Counted from the first letter of the stretch, positions 1 through 7,970 are shown. The stretch is 64,000 bases of DNA from Lachnospiraceae bacterium (GCA_017396145.1 JAFQMS010000040.1:62001-126000), one strand, 5' to 3'. Numbers and translations are program-made. Notes: a model not told the origin generated them from the sequence alone.

Positions 1-219
1 CTTAAGTTCCTCAATATCATCCATACAATCTAGAATATCTTCTCTTGTAACTGATGCATCCCCACTATATTTATCTAAAATCTTTGTTATAATCTCTTCT
101 TTATCTGTGTTCTCATACATTCCGATAATGTCGTAAGCAACTTCGTCTACACTATGAACACTTCCACTGTTAATATCTAAAACTATATTATATCCGTTAA
201 GTTTATACTGATGAATCAT
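1..219 (-). CDS. scfB: SCIFF peptide maturase ScfB, N-terminal part (cut by window edge)
   Basis: The first 73 residues begin MIHQYKLNGYNIVLD and continue with SGSVHSVDEVAYDII, which matches the conserved N-terminus of the radical SAM/SPASM maturase that installs thioether bridges in the SCIFF peptide. The catalytic CxxxCxxC motif and the SPASM domain would lie beyond the window edge, so they cannot be checked. The ATG at 217-219 follows a good GGAGG ribosome site. The SCIFF precursor gene lies immediately upstream, the usual arrangement for this pair. Function is inferred from the N-terminus and the neighbour. Confidence 0.85.
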   Translation of the reverse strand, partial: MIHQYKLNGYNIVLDINSGSVHSVDEVAYDIIGMYENTDKEEIITKILDKYSGDASVTREDILDCMDDIEELK

Positions 220-303
220 ATTTCCTCCAATAACTATAAATTCCGTGTTGCACCATAAAAATGCGCCCAGACGGAATCGCAAAGCAATTATAAAGTAAAA
301 ATA

Positions 304-331
304 ATACCGCCAATTAGCTAAACTGGCGGTA
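304..331 (-). terminator. Attenuator or intrinsic terminator between scfA and scfB
   Basis: An 8-bp inverted repeat (TACCGCCA at 305-312, its complement at 324-331) is followed on the minus strand by a T-rich run (TTATTTTTA). It sits 20 bp past the scfA stop and about 85 bp before the scfB start. It could stop most transcripts after the short peptide gene, giving more precursor than enzyme. Read-through is assumed, not shown. Confidence 0.7.
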
Positions 332-351
332 ATTAATTAAAAGGCTTTGCC

Positions 352-495
352 TTATTTGTTTGATTCGCACTTCTGATTAGCTACACCACAAGATGTCTTG
401 CAAGCTGACTGACATGAAGTCTGGCACTCACCACAACCACCTGTCTTAGCGCTCTTAGCTAAATCACGAGTTTCTAAAGTCTTTATTCTCTTCAT
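352..495 (-). CDS. scfA: SCIFF ribosomally synthesised peptide precursor
   Basis: This 47-residue peptide begins MKRIKTLETRDLAK and has a core with six cysteines at residues 21, 24, 28, 32, 36 and 43 (GGCGECQTSCQSACKTSCG). This is the 'six Cys in forty-five' (SCIFF) family, which is nearly universal in Clostridia. The peptide is the substrate of the radical SAM enzyme encoded just downstream, which forms a Cys-Thr thioether in characterised members. The ATG at 493-495 has a GGGAG site 8 bp upstream. The biological role of the mature product is unknown in the family. Confidence 0.95.
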   Translation of the reverse strand: MKRIKTLETRDLAKSAKTGGCGECQTSCQSACKTSCGVANQKCESNK

Positions 496-531
496 GGTAT
501 CGTCTCCCTTGTATACTTTTTAACTTCTATA

Positions 532-560
532 AGTATACACTAAGGAAATGGAATTTACAA
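532..560 (-). promoter_or_regulatory. Promoter of scfA
   Basis: On the minus strand TTGTAA (555-560), a 17-bp spacer and TATACT (532-537) form a good vegetative promoter. The -10 box lies inside one arm of a 9-bp inverted repeat (510-518 and 531-539, TGTATACTT) that reaches into the leader. Confidence 0.65.
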
Positions 561-588
561 GAGTTATTATGCTTTACTGTTTATCGAA

Positions 589-1887
589 TTACAATAATTC
601 TTTCATTTTGTTAGCAAGATACAATGGCATATTAGTAATATAGCCATCCTTGCGATAACCCCTTTTTGAAAATCGAACTGCATATTCAGGCTGATGCGCC
701 GAAACATACTTCTTAAATGTAGGCGCTGATTTATCTGCTCCACCCTTTGTTTCCACTGGAATTATGTTAGTTTGGTATTGGATTACAAAATCAATTTCCC
801 CACTTCGTTCTGAATAATATCTTGGAGCAATCTCAAATTGTCCACACAACTGCTGCAATACATAATTCTCAGTTAACGGCCCTTTGAATTGATAATCATT
901 CTTCAGAAGAATAGCACCATTATCAATTCCTGCCATATATTTCAAAAGTCCTGTATCAAAGACAAAAAGCTTAAACTGCTCTAATTTATCAAATGCAGAC
1001 AATGGGTGTTCTAGTTTAGATACATTATACACTCGATTGAGCATTCCCGCCGATACTAGCCATTCTATTGCCTCTTCAAAATCACGGGCTCTCGCCCCCT
1101 CTCGAACAGCTCCATACATAAACTTCTCGTTTGGTTTAGCTAGTTGAGTTACAATACTTCTAAACACCATTAGTATTCTTCCGCTATTCACTTTGCCATT
1201 ATGCTTCGAGAAATCATTTTCATATAATTGAACCAGTTCCTTCTGAATCTGTGCAACTCTAGCAGGATCCTTGTACTTAATCCAAGAATATACACACTCA
1301 GGCATTCCTCCAATTATTAAATAATTATTATATGCATCTATTAGTCTATTATGAAATATATCTTCTATCTGTTGTTCCTTTACAATACTTTGATAATAGG
1401 AAAACAAGGATTCTTCTGTTGCTTCAAGAAATTCATCAAATGTTAGTGGTGCAATTTCTAAAAGATTTACTTTTCCAACCGGATACGATTTGGGACTCGC
1501 AAGTAATGTGCCAAGCAAGCTTCCTGCTGCAATTATGTGATATTCATTAGCTTTTTCATTAAAATACTTCAATGTATTTAAAGCTTCTGGGCACTCTTGA
1601 ATCTCATCAAATATAATAAGCGTAGTCTCGGGTAGGATTTTTTCACCTGAAATCATTGAAAGTAACTCAACAATTCGATGTGGATTCTTATTAGCATTAA
1701 AAATGGACTTTAATTCATCCTCTTCATCAAAGTTAAAGTAAACAAAATTATTATAGTTTGTTTCACCAAACGCTTTCATAAGCCAGGTCTTACCAACCTG
1801 TCGTGCACCTTTTAAAATCAAAGGCTTTCGCTCTTCATCATTTTTCCATTTCAAAAGAGACTCTGTTGCTTTTCTTTTCATTTTCAA
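589..1887 (-). CDS. AAA ATPase of the AAA_14/DUF4143 family
   Basis: A 432-residue protein with Walker A GARQVGKT at residues 27-34 and Walker B LIIFDE ending at residues 94-95, followed by the long helical middle and C-terminal DUF4143 region typical of this family. Near the C-terminus GEIDFVIQ and IPVETKGG are spaced like a PD-(D/E)xK nuclease-type core, a pattern often noted in these proteins, but activity is not established. These ATPases are abundant in gut anaerobes, are spread horizontally and have no well-defined role. The ATG has an AGGTG site 7 bp upstream. It is flanked by scfA and an IS30 region, so it reads as accessory DNA. Confidence 0.8.
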   Translation of the reverse strand: MKMKRKATESLLKWKNDEERKPLILKGARQVGKTWLMKAFGETNYNNFVYFNFDEEDELKSIFNANKNPHRIVELLSMISGEKILPETTLIIFDEIQECPEALNTLKYFNEKANEYHIIAAGSLLGTLLASPKSYPVGKVNLLEIAPLTFDEFLEATEESLFSYYQSIVKEQQIEDIFHNRLIDAYNNYLIIGGMPECVYSWIKYKDPARVAQIQKELVQLYENDFSKHNGKVNSGRILMVFRSIVTQLAKPNEKFMYGAVREGARARDFEEAIEWLVSAGMLNRVYNVSKLEHPLSAFDKLEQFKLFVFDTGLLKYMAGIDNGAILLKNDYQFKGPLTENYVLQQLCGQFEIAPRYYSERSGEIDFVIQYQTNIIPVETKGGADKSAPTFKKYVSAHQPEYAVRFSKRGYRKDGYITNMPLYLANKMKELL

Positions 1888-2343
1888 TCACCTCACATAA
1901 TCATTACACAAAAAAGATTAACACATTTTTACAAGCGTTACAAGGAGGTTTTTACACATTTTTTCATCTTTTCATGCTGTGATTTAACACATTTTTGCAA
2001 AACGGCAAGACTATATGTAGCACTATGGTGAATTGCAATTTTAAGTTCCATTTTGCAAAGTTAACTTCTGTTTAACTTATTTTTGCAAGATTAACTTCAA
2101 AGTATGTACCTTGAGAACAGAAATAAGTCTTGCAAAATAGGCATTAACTGGAAATTAGTGTTGCAGAGACGGATTTTAGTATTACAAACGGCTTGAAATA
2201 TGGATTTGTAGGATGTTATTATTCTATTGAAATCATATTTTATTGCACACAAATAAGAAGTCGTCGCTTCGTTTGCGTGTTTGCAAGGGAAACTTCCACC
2301 TCTGGTATGGGAGATATTATCAGGAGATGACATTTGGCAAGTT
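1888..2343. repeat. Non-coding repeat field left of the IS30 gene
   Basis: About 450 bp with no credible gene. It holds several degenerate copies of a TTTTTGCAAG unit, often next to TTAAC or TAACTT: near 1918-1936 (TTTTTACAAG variant), 1983-2002, 2053-2066, 2070-2092, and reverse-oriented near 2121-2136. A 14-bp word TATGTAGCACTATG at 2014-2027 recurs beyond the right side of the IS gene (3853-3866). An 18-bp block at 2119-2136 is exactly inverted at 3783-3800. The upstream region of the DUF4143 ATPase is at the low end of this stretch. Confidence 0.6.
2119..2136. repeat. Outer inverted repeat, left copy
   Basis: AGAAATAAGTCTTGCAAA is matched without error, in inverted orientation, at 3783-3800. 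The pair encloses the IS30 gene and about 85-225 bp of flanking DNA on each side. It could be the ends of a larger mobile unit or arms of an older repeat. Confidence 0.6.
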
Positions 2344-3665
2344 TACTTCAATAGTTCAGATTTTAGTATGATTTCATTAGCAGGAATACCTTCTAAATTA
2401 AGTTTAGAAGCTGTATCCTCACCATAGAAGAAATTGAACAATTGATGTGCTGATCGATTGTTCAGTTTCTTTCTTGTATATGAGTTAATATGGCTCATCA
2501 TAAGATCAACCTTCTCTTGAGTAAGAAAAGCAAAGGAAGTCTTCTTCGGTATTATTCTTCTGATGAACTCATGCGTGACCTCTATACTCCCCTTTTGATC
2601 CGGTCTCTGCGGATCACAGTAAAACACATACGTTCTTCGCTTACCTTCTTTATCAAATTCAATTGCCGAAGGGTCTGTAAATTCACTCCCTCTATCCGCT
2701 AAAATTACCTGAAACATCTTACAGAATAATTCTCTACCCAGGATTTCATATAACTTATCTATAACTTCGGTTACAGATTTAGCCGTGTTAGCTGCTCTTA
2801 AGAAAGCAAGCATAAGAGTACAATTCCTAAAGAATAATGTAAGCAGAACTTTTGTTGAATCTCTACTCCCCTCAACAGAATCCATTTCAACTACATTAAA
2901 GTCCGGATGTTTTTTCATAAAAGCTTCAAAATCATCATAAGTTCTACCTATGTGGCACTTTTTATCCACTCGCACTATCTTCTTTGATTTGCGTTTTTTG
3001 TATCTTACTTTACGAGGAAGATCAATATTTCCTACAGATAGAATTCCAGCATCTATGTAGTTATAGATAGTCCTTTCATCAACCATAATCTCAGCAGCAT
3101 TATTGACGCATATCTGATGAATAGACTGCCCCTGCTTTATAAGTGGCGTGACGATTCCATCAAGTCTAGAAAGTTCTTCTGGAGTAATATCTATTCCTTG
3201 GCGAGAATCACTTCTTGTTTGCTCGTAGACTCTATGAGCTTCTTTTGCATCATAGAACTGTTTAGATAATGTACAAGACCTCACTTGCTTGCAAGAATTG
3301 CAAACATAAGGAGCCTTCTGGATTGTAGGACATTTTTCTTCTACAAAATCAGAACAGTTAATCATGCACAAGGCACATTCAGAACAATATGTCTTTTGGC
3401 TCCAGAGATGGCCAATAAAGCTACAATTCTCTTTGCCACATATATACTGCTTTGTACATTTTTTTCTGTTTTTGCAAGGATTATAGCCTCTGGAACGTGT
3501 GCCAGTGTTCCTATAATCTAGATGTGTCTTAATCTCTTTGGATATAGTAGATGGATCTTTACCTAATAGTGCTCCTATTTCGACAAAAGTTTTTCCTTCT
3601 TTTAAGGCCTTTTGAATAGTAATGCGATTATCTAGTGTCAGATGCTTATACTTATATAATGACAT
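2343..3665 (-). CDS. IS30-family transposase
   Basis: A 440-residue protein with an N-terminal helix-turn-helix (LTLDNRITIQKALKEGKTF, then STISKEI), a cysteine-rich linker (about residues 50-120) that may bind zinc, and an rve/DDE domain. Likely catalytic residues lie in VEMDSVEGS, ILADRGSEF and KGSIEVTHEFIRR. It would cut and join the element ends. The start is the ATG at 3663-3665, which has a strong AAGGAGG site; an upstream in-frame start has none. The gene looks intact, so the element may still be active. Confidence 0.9.
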   Translation of the reverse strand: MSLYKYKHLTLDNRITIQKALKEGKTFVEIGALLGKDPSTISKEIKTHLDYRNTGTRSRGYNPCKNRKKCTKQYICGKENCSFIGHLWSQKTYCSECALCMINCSDFVEEKCPTIQKAPYVCNSCKQVRSCTLSKQFYDAKEAHRVYEQTRSDSRQGIDITPEELSRLDGIVTPLIKQGQSIHQICVNNAAEIMVDERTIYNYIDAGILSVGNIDLPRKVRYKKRKSKKIVRVDKKCHIGRTYDDFEAFMKKHPDFNVVEMDSVEGSRDSTKVLLTLFFRNCTLMLAFLRAANTAKSVTEVIDKLYEILGRELFCKMFQVILADRGSEFTDPSAIEFDKEGKRRTYVFYCDPQRPDQKGSIEVTHEFIRRIIPKKTSFAFLTQEKVDLMMSHINSYTRKKLNNRSAHQLFNFFYGEDTASKLNLEGIPANEIILKSELLK

Positions 3666-3715
3666 AATAGTTTCCTCCTTTATAAACACTGTCATCTCCT
3701 AACACTATTGAAGTA
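2343..3715 (-). mobile_element. IS30-family insertion element, about 1.37 kb
   Basis: The transposase gene is bounded by a perfect 12-bp inverted repeat, TACTTCAATAGT at 2344-2355 and its complement at 3704-3715; the left copy overlaps the transposase stop codon. This length and layout fit IS30-type elements. No clear target duplication is visible at these borders. A second word, AGGAGATGACA, lies just outside the left end (2322-2332) and, inverted, just inside the right end (3690-3700), so exact borders remain uncertain. Confidence 0.65.
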
Positions 3716-3782
3716 GCTACTATTGTGACATAAAAATAGATGAAAGATAATCCTTTTTGCAAGACTATCTTCCATCTATATA

Positions 3783-3800
3783 TTTGCAAGACTTATTTCT
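3783..3800. repeat. Outer inverted repeat, right copy
   Basis: Exact inverted partner of the block at 2119-2136. A second TTTTGCAAGA copy lies 25-30 bp to its left (about 3756-3765). Confidence 0.6.
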
Positions 3801-3852
3801 AGTTTTTAATTTAAAGAAAACGGGTAACTGGAAGTTACTTTTTCAATCAACT

Positions 3853-3875
3853 TATGTAGCACTATGTAGCACTAT
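3853..3875. repeat. Tandem 10-bp repeat, TATGTAGCAC
   Basis: Two tandem copies of TATGTAGCAC plus three further bases. The first 14 bases equal the word at 2014-2027 on the other side of the IS region, in the same orientation. Confidence 0.7.
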
Positions 3876-3883
3876 AATTATAA

Positions 3884-3924
3884 TCATCAAAAAAAGTCTC
3901 ATTTGCTGAGACTTTTTTTGATGA
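3884..3924. terminator. Strong symmetrical terminator after the DUF3791 gene
   Basis: A perfect 17-bp stem (3884-3900 with 3908-3924) with a 7-base loop and A/T tracts on both arms, able to work in both directions. On the minus strand it lies just past the DUF3791 stop codon. Confidence 0.9.
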
Positions 3925-3943
3925 TTTCTCGTGAAATCCATCC

Positions 3944-4150
3944 CTATGACGCTTGCCTTGTTTCTATATATAAATCAATATCCTCTATAATATAATTAAC
4001 TCCTGTTGTATGCAGCGCTTCAAAGCAAGAATAAATATACTCCCATACTTCATAACGACTAAATAATTCAGCCACCTGCTTACCATTTAATTTCTTTGCT
4101 GACTTATACTGTTCTGTACAATATATCATAAAATCACCTTGTCTACTCAT
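3944..4150 (-). CDS. DUF3791 family protein
   Basis: A 68-residue protein with the family pattern: YCTEQYKSAKKLNGKQVAEL, then an LHTTG motif and IIEDIDLYIETR at the end. Members are small, of unknown biochemical role, and typically sit beside DUF3990 proteins in Clostridia, a pairing that resembles a toxin-antitoxin or effector cassette. The ATG follows GGAGGGATAG, and the site overlaps the end of the preceding gene, so the two are translationally coupled. Confidence 0.8.
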   Translation of the reverse strand: MSRQGDFMIYCTEQYKSAKKLNGKQVAELFSRYEVWEYIYSCFEALHTTGVNYIIEDIDLYIETRQAS

Positions 4151-4152
4151 AT

Positions 4153-4389
4153 CTATCCCTCCGGAAATGTTATATTGCCAGTTTTTATTTCTTCATCATA
4201 CATATTAAAAATTGTTAAAGGACTAAGATGCCATACTTTAGTACTCTCTTTCTCTAACAATGAATATACTTCTGATTCATAAAACCTTCTGGATGCTAGA
4301 ACTTCATCAATACCATAATTGTCAATAATCAAGCTTATAATCTTCGGAACAATAAGAACAAGCAATGCCTCAAATTTTTTCTGTTCCAT
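4153..4389 (-). CDS. Small hypothetical protein of the DUF3990/DUF3791 cassette
   Basis: A 78-residue protein (starts MEQKKFEALLVLIVPKI) of a type that I recognise only as a companion of DUF3990 and DUF3791 genes. It has a hydrophobic helical N-terminal half and an acidic C-terminus, with no catalytic motif visible. It has a strong AAGGAGG site and abuts the truncated DUF3990 gene upstream and the DUF3791 gene downstream, so the three would form one transcript. The function is unknown. Confidence 0.6.
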   Translation of the reverse strand: MEQKKFEALLVLIVPKIISLIIDNYGIDEVLASRRFYESEVYSLLEKESTKVWHLSPLTIFNMYDEEIKTGNITFPEG

Positions 4390-4616
4390 TAAAATTCCTC
4401 CTTTGGCACTATGCCACAGAAATTCAAATAACTTAATGCTTTTGTTGAAGTAAGAACAAGTTGGTTATATAGTTTTTTAACCTTTAGCGCTTCTATTGTC
4501 TGTTCTTTTGTTAACACGCTTGCTGTGTAAAGTGTAAATGTAGTATATACATCATCATTTGCAACAGGACCATATATAAAGTCATATTGCTTACCATTAT
4601 TACCCTCTACACACAT
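4389..4616 (-). pseudogene. Truncated DUF3990 (ADP-ribosyltransferase-like) protein, C-terminal remnant
   Basis: The 75 codons match the C-terminal half of DUF3990 proteins: YDFIYGPVANDDVYTTF, a TKEQTIEALK helix and STKALSYLNF near the end. The family is normally about 150-170 residues, and the N-terminal part with its conserved HGS-type start of the fold is missing. In its place lies the end of the PLP decarboxylase gene, which overlaps this frame at 4600-4616. The remaining ATG has a GGGG stretch upstream and could still be translated, but the fold would be incomplete. The most likely history is deletion or recombination next to the decarboxylase gene. Confidence 0.7.
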
Positions 4617-6093
4617 TTACCCCATTCTCTATCATTTCCCTAATCCCTGCCACATCTTCTTCCTTAATAATCTGTCCTGGTATTAATATAGGAATTCCTG
4701 GTGGATATGCCCACACATATTCTCCACTAATACGACCTATTGCATCACTACAAGTAACCGTCTCTTTAGACATACCCATTGCATCTTCTATTTTGTAGGG
4801 ATAGTCGGAAGTTGTCTTATCAAAACACCTATCAATAACAGTGAATCTATACTCTAAATCTTTATCGACTACTTCGTCTCTAACTTCATTACCACATATG
4901 TTCTTCTCTAATCTCTCATACCTCGAATCTATTTCATTAAGCGCCGCTGCCATTTTCAAAAGATTTTCATCTGTATCAATCAGTCCGGTCATAGCAATAA
5001 TGTAATTACTAGCTGCCATTTCCACTTCTATTCCATAATCTCTGCGAAGTATTTCACTTAAAGAGGTACCACTAATTCCAAGTCCACTAGTAAATACCAC
5101 AATCTTTCCCGGGTCTTTTTTGTACTGGCATGCTGGATTAGCTTCTTCTCCCACACCCATTACCCTAAGATTTTTTAAGCCTTTAACATTCTCATAAAAC
5201 CTTCTAACTCTCTTCTCATACTCTGCAAATAATTCCTCACCTTTATCCATCACAAGATTAACACATCCATCAATTGATGCCATTAGCAAATATGATGGTG
5301 AACTGGTCTCAAATATAGAAAGACATCTTGCGAATTCCTTCTCATTTACCAAACCACCATTAACATGAGCTAGTGCTGTCTGGGTAAGACTTGGCATAGT
5401 TTTATGTAGGCTATTAATTACAATGTCAGCCCCTTCACTAATTGCCGAAGGTCCAAAGTAGTCATTAAAGCCCAGATGAGCACCATGGGCAGCATCCACC
5501 ATTAGAGGAATATTATATTTATGAGCAACCTTAGACAATTTTTCTATGTCACTTATAATACCCTCATAAGTTGGGCTTGTTATGATAACAAGCTTAACAT
5601 TTTTATGAGTTAGTATTAATTCTTCTAATTTCGCAGGACTAATCTGTCCGCAAATGCCATTTTCCCCACCACATAAATCACTATCTGCTACATTTTCAAA
5701 TATCCTCTCAGGGTATAAAAAATATGGAGTTAAGCCCAAAAGCTCAACTCCATGATATACTGACTTGTGGCAATTTCTTGCCATTATTATCTCATCTCCA
5801 TGCTTTAAGCAGGCTTTCATTCCCGCTAGTATACCGCATGTGCTACCATTAATCAGAAAATATGTGTTAGAGCTTTTGTAAAGTGTTGCAGCTTTATCCA
5901 TTGCATCTTTCAAAATCCCAGTAGGATTATGAAGATTATCAAAGCCGTCAATCTCTGTTATATCAAGTTTTGCGTTCAAAACCTTAAGATAATCTGCTAC
6001 GTCAACATTTCTCTTATGCCCCGGCATATGCATTGGCACTGCACAAGACTCAGAGTAAATAGTTAACTCATCTAACAATCTGTTTTCTTTCAT
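4600..6093 (-). CDS. Orn/Lys/Arg decarboxylase family PLP enzyme
   Basis: A 497-residue fold-type I PLP enzyme. Near the N-terminus it has MHMPGHKRN, then the glycine/serine-rich NGSTCGILAG, the VDAAHGAHLGF aspartate region and the Schiff-base lysine in NSLHKTMPSLTQTA. It decarboxylates a basic amino acid (arginine, lysine or ornithine) to a polyamine precursor; the substrate cannot be decided here. I chose the ATG at 6091-6093 because MKENRLLDELTIYSE aligns with the family start; the frame stays open into ilvE but that extension is not family-like. It follows ilvE by 16 bp, so the two are probably cotranscribed. Confidence 0.85.
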   Translation of the reverse strand: MKENRLLDELTIYSESCAVPMHMPGHKRNVDVADYLKVLNAKLDITEIDGFDNLHNPTGILKDAMDKAATLYKSSNTYFLINGSTCGILAGMKACLKHGDEIIMARNCHKSVYHGVELLGLTPYFLYPERIFENVADSDLCGGENGICGQISPAKLEELILTHKNVKLVIITSPTYEGIISDIEKLSKVAHKYNIPLMVDAAHGAHLGFNDYFGPSAISEGADIVINSLHKTMPSLTQTALAHVNGGLVNEKEFARCLSIFETSSPSYLLMASIDGCVNLVMDKGEELFAEYEKRVRRFYENVKGLKNLRVMGVGEEANPACQYKKDPGKIVVFTSGLGISGTSLSEILRRDYGIEVEMAASNYIIAMTGLIDTDENLLKMAAALNEIDSRYERLEKNICGNEVRDEVVDKDLEYRFTVIDRCFDKTTSDYPYKIEDAMGMSKETVTCSDAIGRISGEYVWAYPPGIPILIPGQIIKEEDVAGIREMIENGVNVCRG

Positions 6094-6109
6094 AATGTTC
6101 CAATCTATA

Positions 6110-7135
6110 TTATTTAATTTCTTTAATCCATCCTTCTGGTGCCTCGATGCGTCCCATCTGAATTCCAGTAAGAGTATCATAAAGCTTCTGAGTTATAGGT
6201 CCCATTTTCTCCATACCGCTTGGTAAGCAGATTTCTCCATCCTTAGTTACAATCTTACCAACTGGTGAGATTACTGCTGCTGTTCCGCAAAGACCACACT
6301 CAGCGAAATCCTTAACCTCTGATAAAAGAACTTCTCTTTCTTCAACCTCAAGTCCAAGATAATCCTTAGCAACTGTCATAAGTGAACGTCTTGTAATTGA
6401 AGGAAGGATACTGCTTGACTTAGGAGTAACAACCTTATTGTCCTTAGTTACAAATATAAAGTTAGCTCCACCTGTCTCTTCAACCTTAGTTCTTGTAGCT
6501 GGGTCAAGATACATATTCTCGTCAAATCCATTGTTATGAGCATCAACAATTGCGTGAAGGCTCATTGCGTAGTTAAGACCAGCTTTGATATGTCCTGTTC
6601 CGTGAGGAGCAGCTCTGTCAAAATCACATGTACGAATTGTAAGTGGCTTAACTCCGCCCTTAAAGTAAGGACCTACAGGAGTTACAAAAATTCTAAACTG
6701 ATACTGGTCAGCAGGCTTAACACCGATTACTGGTGAGCTTGCAAACATATATGGTCTGATATATAATGTAGCACCACTTCCATATGGTGGAACATACTCA
6801 AGATTAGCCTTAACAGTCTCTACAACTGCTTCAACAAATTTGTCCTGTGGAAATACTGGCATCTCAAGTCTCTTACAAGAATCTTCCATACGCTGAGCAT
6901 TAAGGTCAGGACGGAATGTAACAACTCTGCCATCTTCAGTAGTATATGCCTTCATACCTTCGAAGCATGTCTGTGCATACTGTAACACACCTGCACACTC
7001 ACTGATTACTACATTAGAATCTGTTGTAATCTTACCTTCATCCCATGCTTTTCCATCATAGTTAGCAACAAATCTGTTCTCTGTTGTGATATAACCAAAT
7101 CCAAGATTTGCCCAATCAATATTCTTCTTTTCCAT
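6110..7135 (-). CDS. ilvE: Branched-chain amino acid aminotransferase
   Basis: A 341-residue class IV PLP aminotransferase (BCAT type II, long form). The PLP lysine lies in HIKAGLNYAMSL, and the EETGGANFIFV and CGTAAVISPVG motifs are present. It interconverts Leu, Ile and Val with their 2-oxo acids, using glutamate/2-oxoglutarate. The ATG at 7133-7135 is preferred over one 9 bp upstream, because the latter abuts the AAAGG site directly, while the chosen one lies 9 bp from it. A good promoter lies about 130 bp upstream. No T-box or leader peptide is evident. Confidence 0.95.
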   Translation of the reverse strand: MEKKNIDWANLGFGYITTENRFVANYDGKAWDEGKITTDSNVVISECAGVLQYAQTCFEGMKAYTTEDGRVVTFRPDLNAQRMEDSCKRLEMPVFPQDKFVEAVVETVKANLEYVPPYGSGATLYIRPYMFASSPVIGVKPADQYQFRIFVTPVGPYFKGGVKPLTIRTCDFDRAAPHGTGHIKAGLNYAMSLHAIVDAHNNGFDENMYLDPATRTKVEETGGANFIFVTKDNKVVTPKSSSILPSITRRSLMTVAKDYLGLEVEEREVLLSEVKDFAECGLCGTAAVISPVGKIVTKDGEICLPSGMEKMGPITQKLYDTLTGIQMGRIEAPEGWIKEIK

Positions 7136-7263
7136 ATATATCATCCTTTCATAAACTGCTATCGCAGCAAATTATTTTTCTATTATCATTCCCTAATCCT
7201 TGCATTATATCAAGAGCGAGCCCTATAATAAATGCACTGGAAAATAATACTCCAATAAGAAAA

Positions 7264-7292
7264 ATTTTACTCCCGCCAATTTATTATGTCAA
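7264..7292 (-). promoter_or_regulatory. Promoter of ilvE
   Basis: On the minus strand TTGACA (7287-7292), a 17-bp spacer and TAAAAT (7264-7269), close to the vegetative consensus. The leader to ilvE is about 120 bases and contains only a small CTGC/GCAG hairpin. Confidence 0.75.
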
Positions 7293-7299
7293 TATTTAT

Positions 7300-7325
7300 T
7301 TGACAATAAAGTAGGCTTAATATAG
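7300..7325 (+). promoter_or_regulatory. Possible promoter of bioY
   Basis: TTGACA (7300-7305) is followed after 15 bp by TATAGT, a short spacing. A TATAAT lies further on, near 7335, without a clear -35. Either could serve bioY. No clear BirA-type operator is visible. Confidence 0.35.
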
Positions 7326-7403
7326 TCTGTAAGGTATAATATGCGCTGTTACAGGCATAGCCTTACCTCACATCTTTCAATTACATACAAAAAGGATTGA
7401 TTT

Positions 7404-7946
7404 ATGAACTCTTATTCTTCTACAAACCCAAACACACTAACACCACTAAATAAATTGCTACACTCCACTTTATTTGCCGCATTAATTAGTATTTGTTCCC
7501 AGATTATCATTCCACTACCATTTATCCCAATTAACATGGCTTTATTTGGTGTGTTTTTGGCTGGTTCATTACTTGGGCCTGTATATGGTAGTCTATCTGT
7601 AATAATATACTGCCTTTTAGGATTAGTTGGCGCACCTGTGTTTGCAGGATTTAGGGGCGGTTTATCTCACCTTGTGGGTATGACAGGTGGATTTATTGCA
7701 GGATATATATTCACAGCTTTAGTTACAGGTTTTCTTACTAGAAAGAAAAAAAGCAAACCACGCCTTGCAATAGCAATGAGCCTTGGTCTGCTTATTTGTT
7801 ATATCATAGGAAGTCTATGGTTTATGTTCGTAACTGGTAATAATTGGGGCTCCACTCTTATCTATTGTGTATTTCCATTTATCATAGGGGATATAATCAA
7901 AATCATTTTAGCAATTATTCTCACTCTTCGTTTAAAACAAATATAA
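7404..7946 (+). CDS. bioY: Biotin ECF transporter S component BioY
   Basis: A 180-residue membrane protein with about six hydrophobic segments and the BioY signature GLVGAPVFAGFRGGLSHLVG (about residues 71-90). It binds biotin at the membrane and works with a shared ECF energising module (EcfA, EcfA', EcfT), which is not in this window. The ATG has an AAGGA site. It is the only confident plus-strand gene here and converges on the MFS gene, with 24 bp between the stops. No biotin synthesis genes are nearby, which suggests uptake by a biotin auxotroph (inference). Confidence 0.9.
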   Translation: MNSYSSTNPNTLTPLNKLLHSTLFAALISICSQIIIPLPFIPINMALFGVFLAGSLLGPVYGSLSVIIYCLLGLVGAPVFAGFRGGLSHLVGMTGGFIAGYIFTALVTGFLTRKKKSKPRLAIAMSLGLLICYIIGSLWFMFVTGNNWGSTLIYCVFPFIIGDIIKIILAIILTLRLKQI

Positions 7947-7970
7947 GTTTAGTCTGGTAACACCTGTCTT

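Noticed and set aside
2097..2333. 78-codon minus-strand open frame left of the transposase gene
   Set aside because: No ribosome site, no family resemblance, and it lies in a repeat field with no sign of coding bias.
6094..6180. Longer start of the PLP decarboxylase (extra 29 residues)
   Set aside because: The extension overlaps ilvE in another frame and does not resemble the family N-terminus, which begins near MKENRLLDEL.
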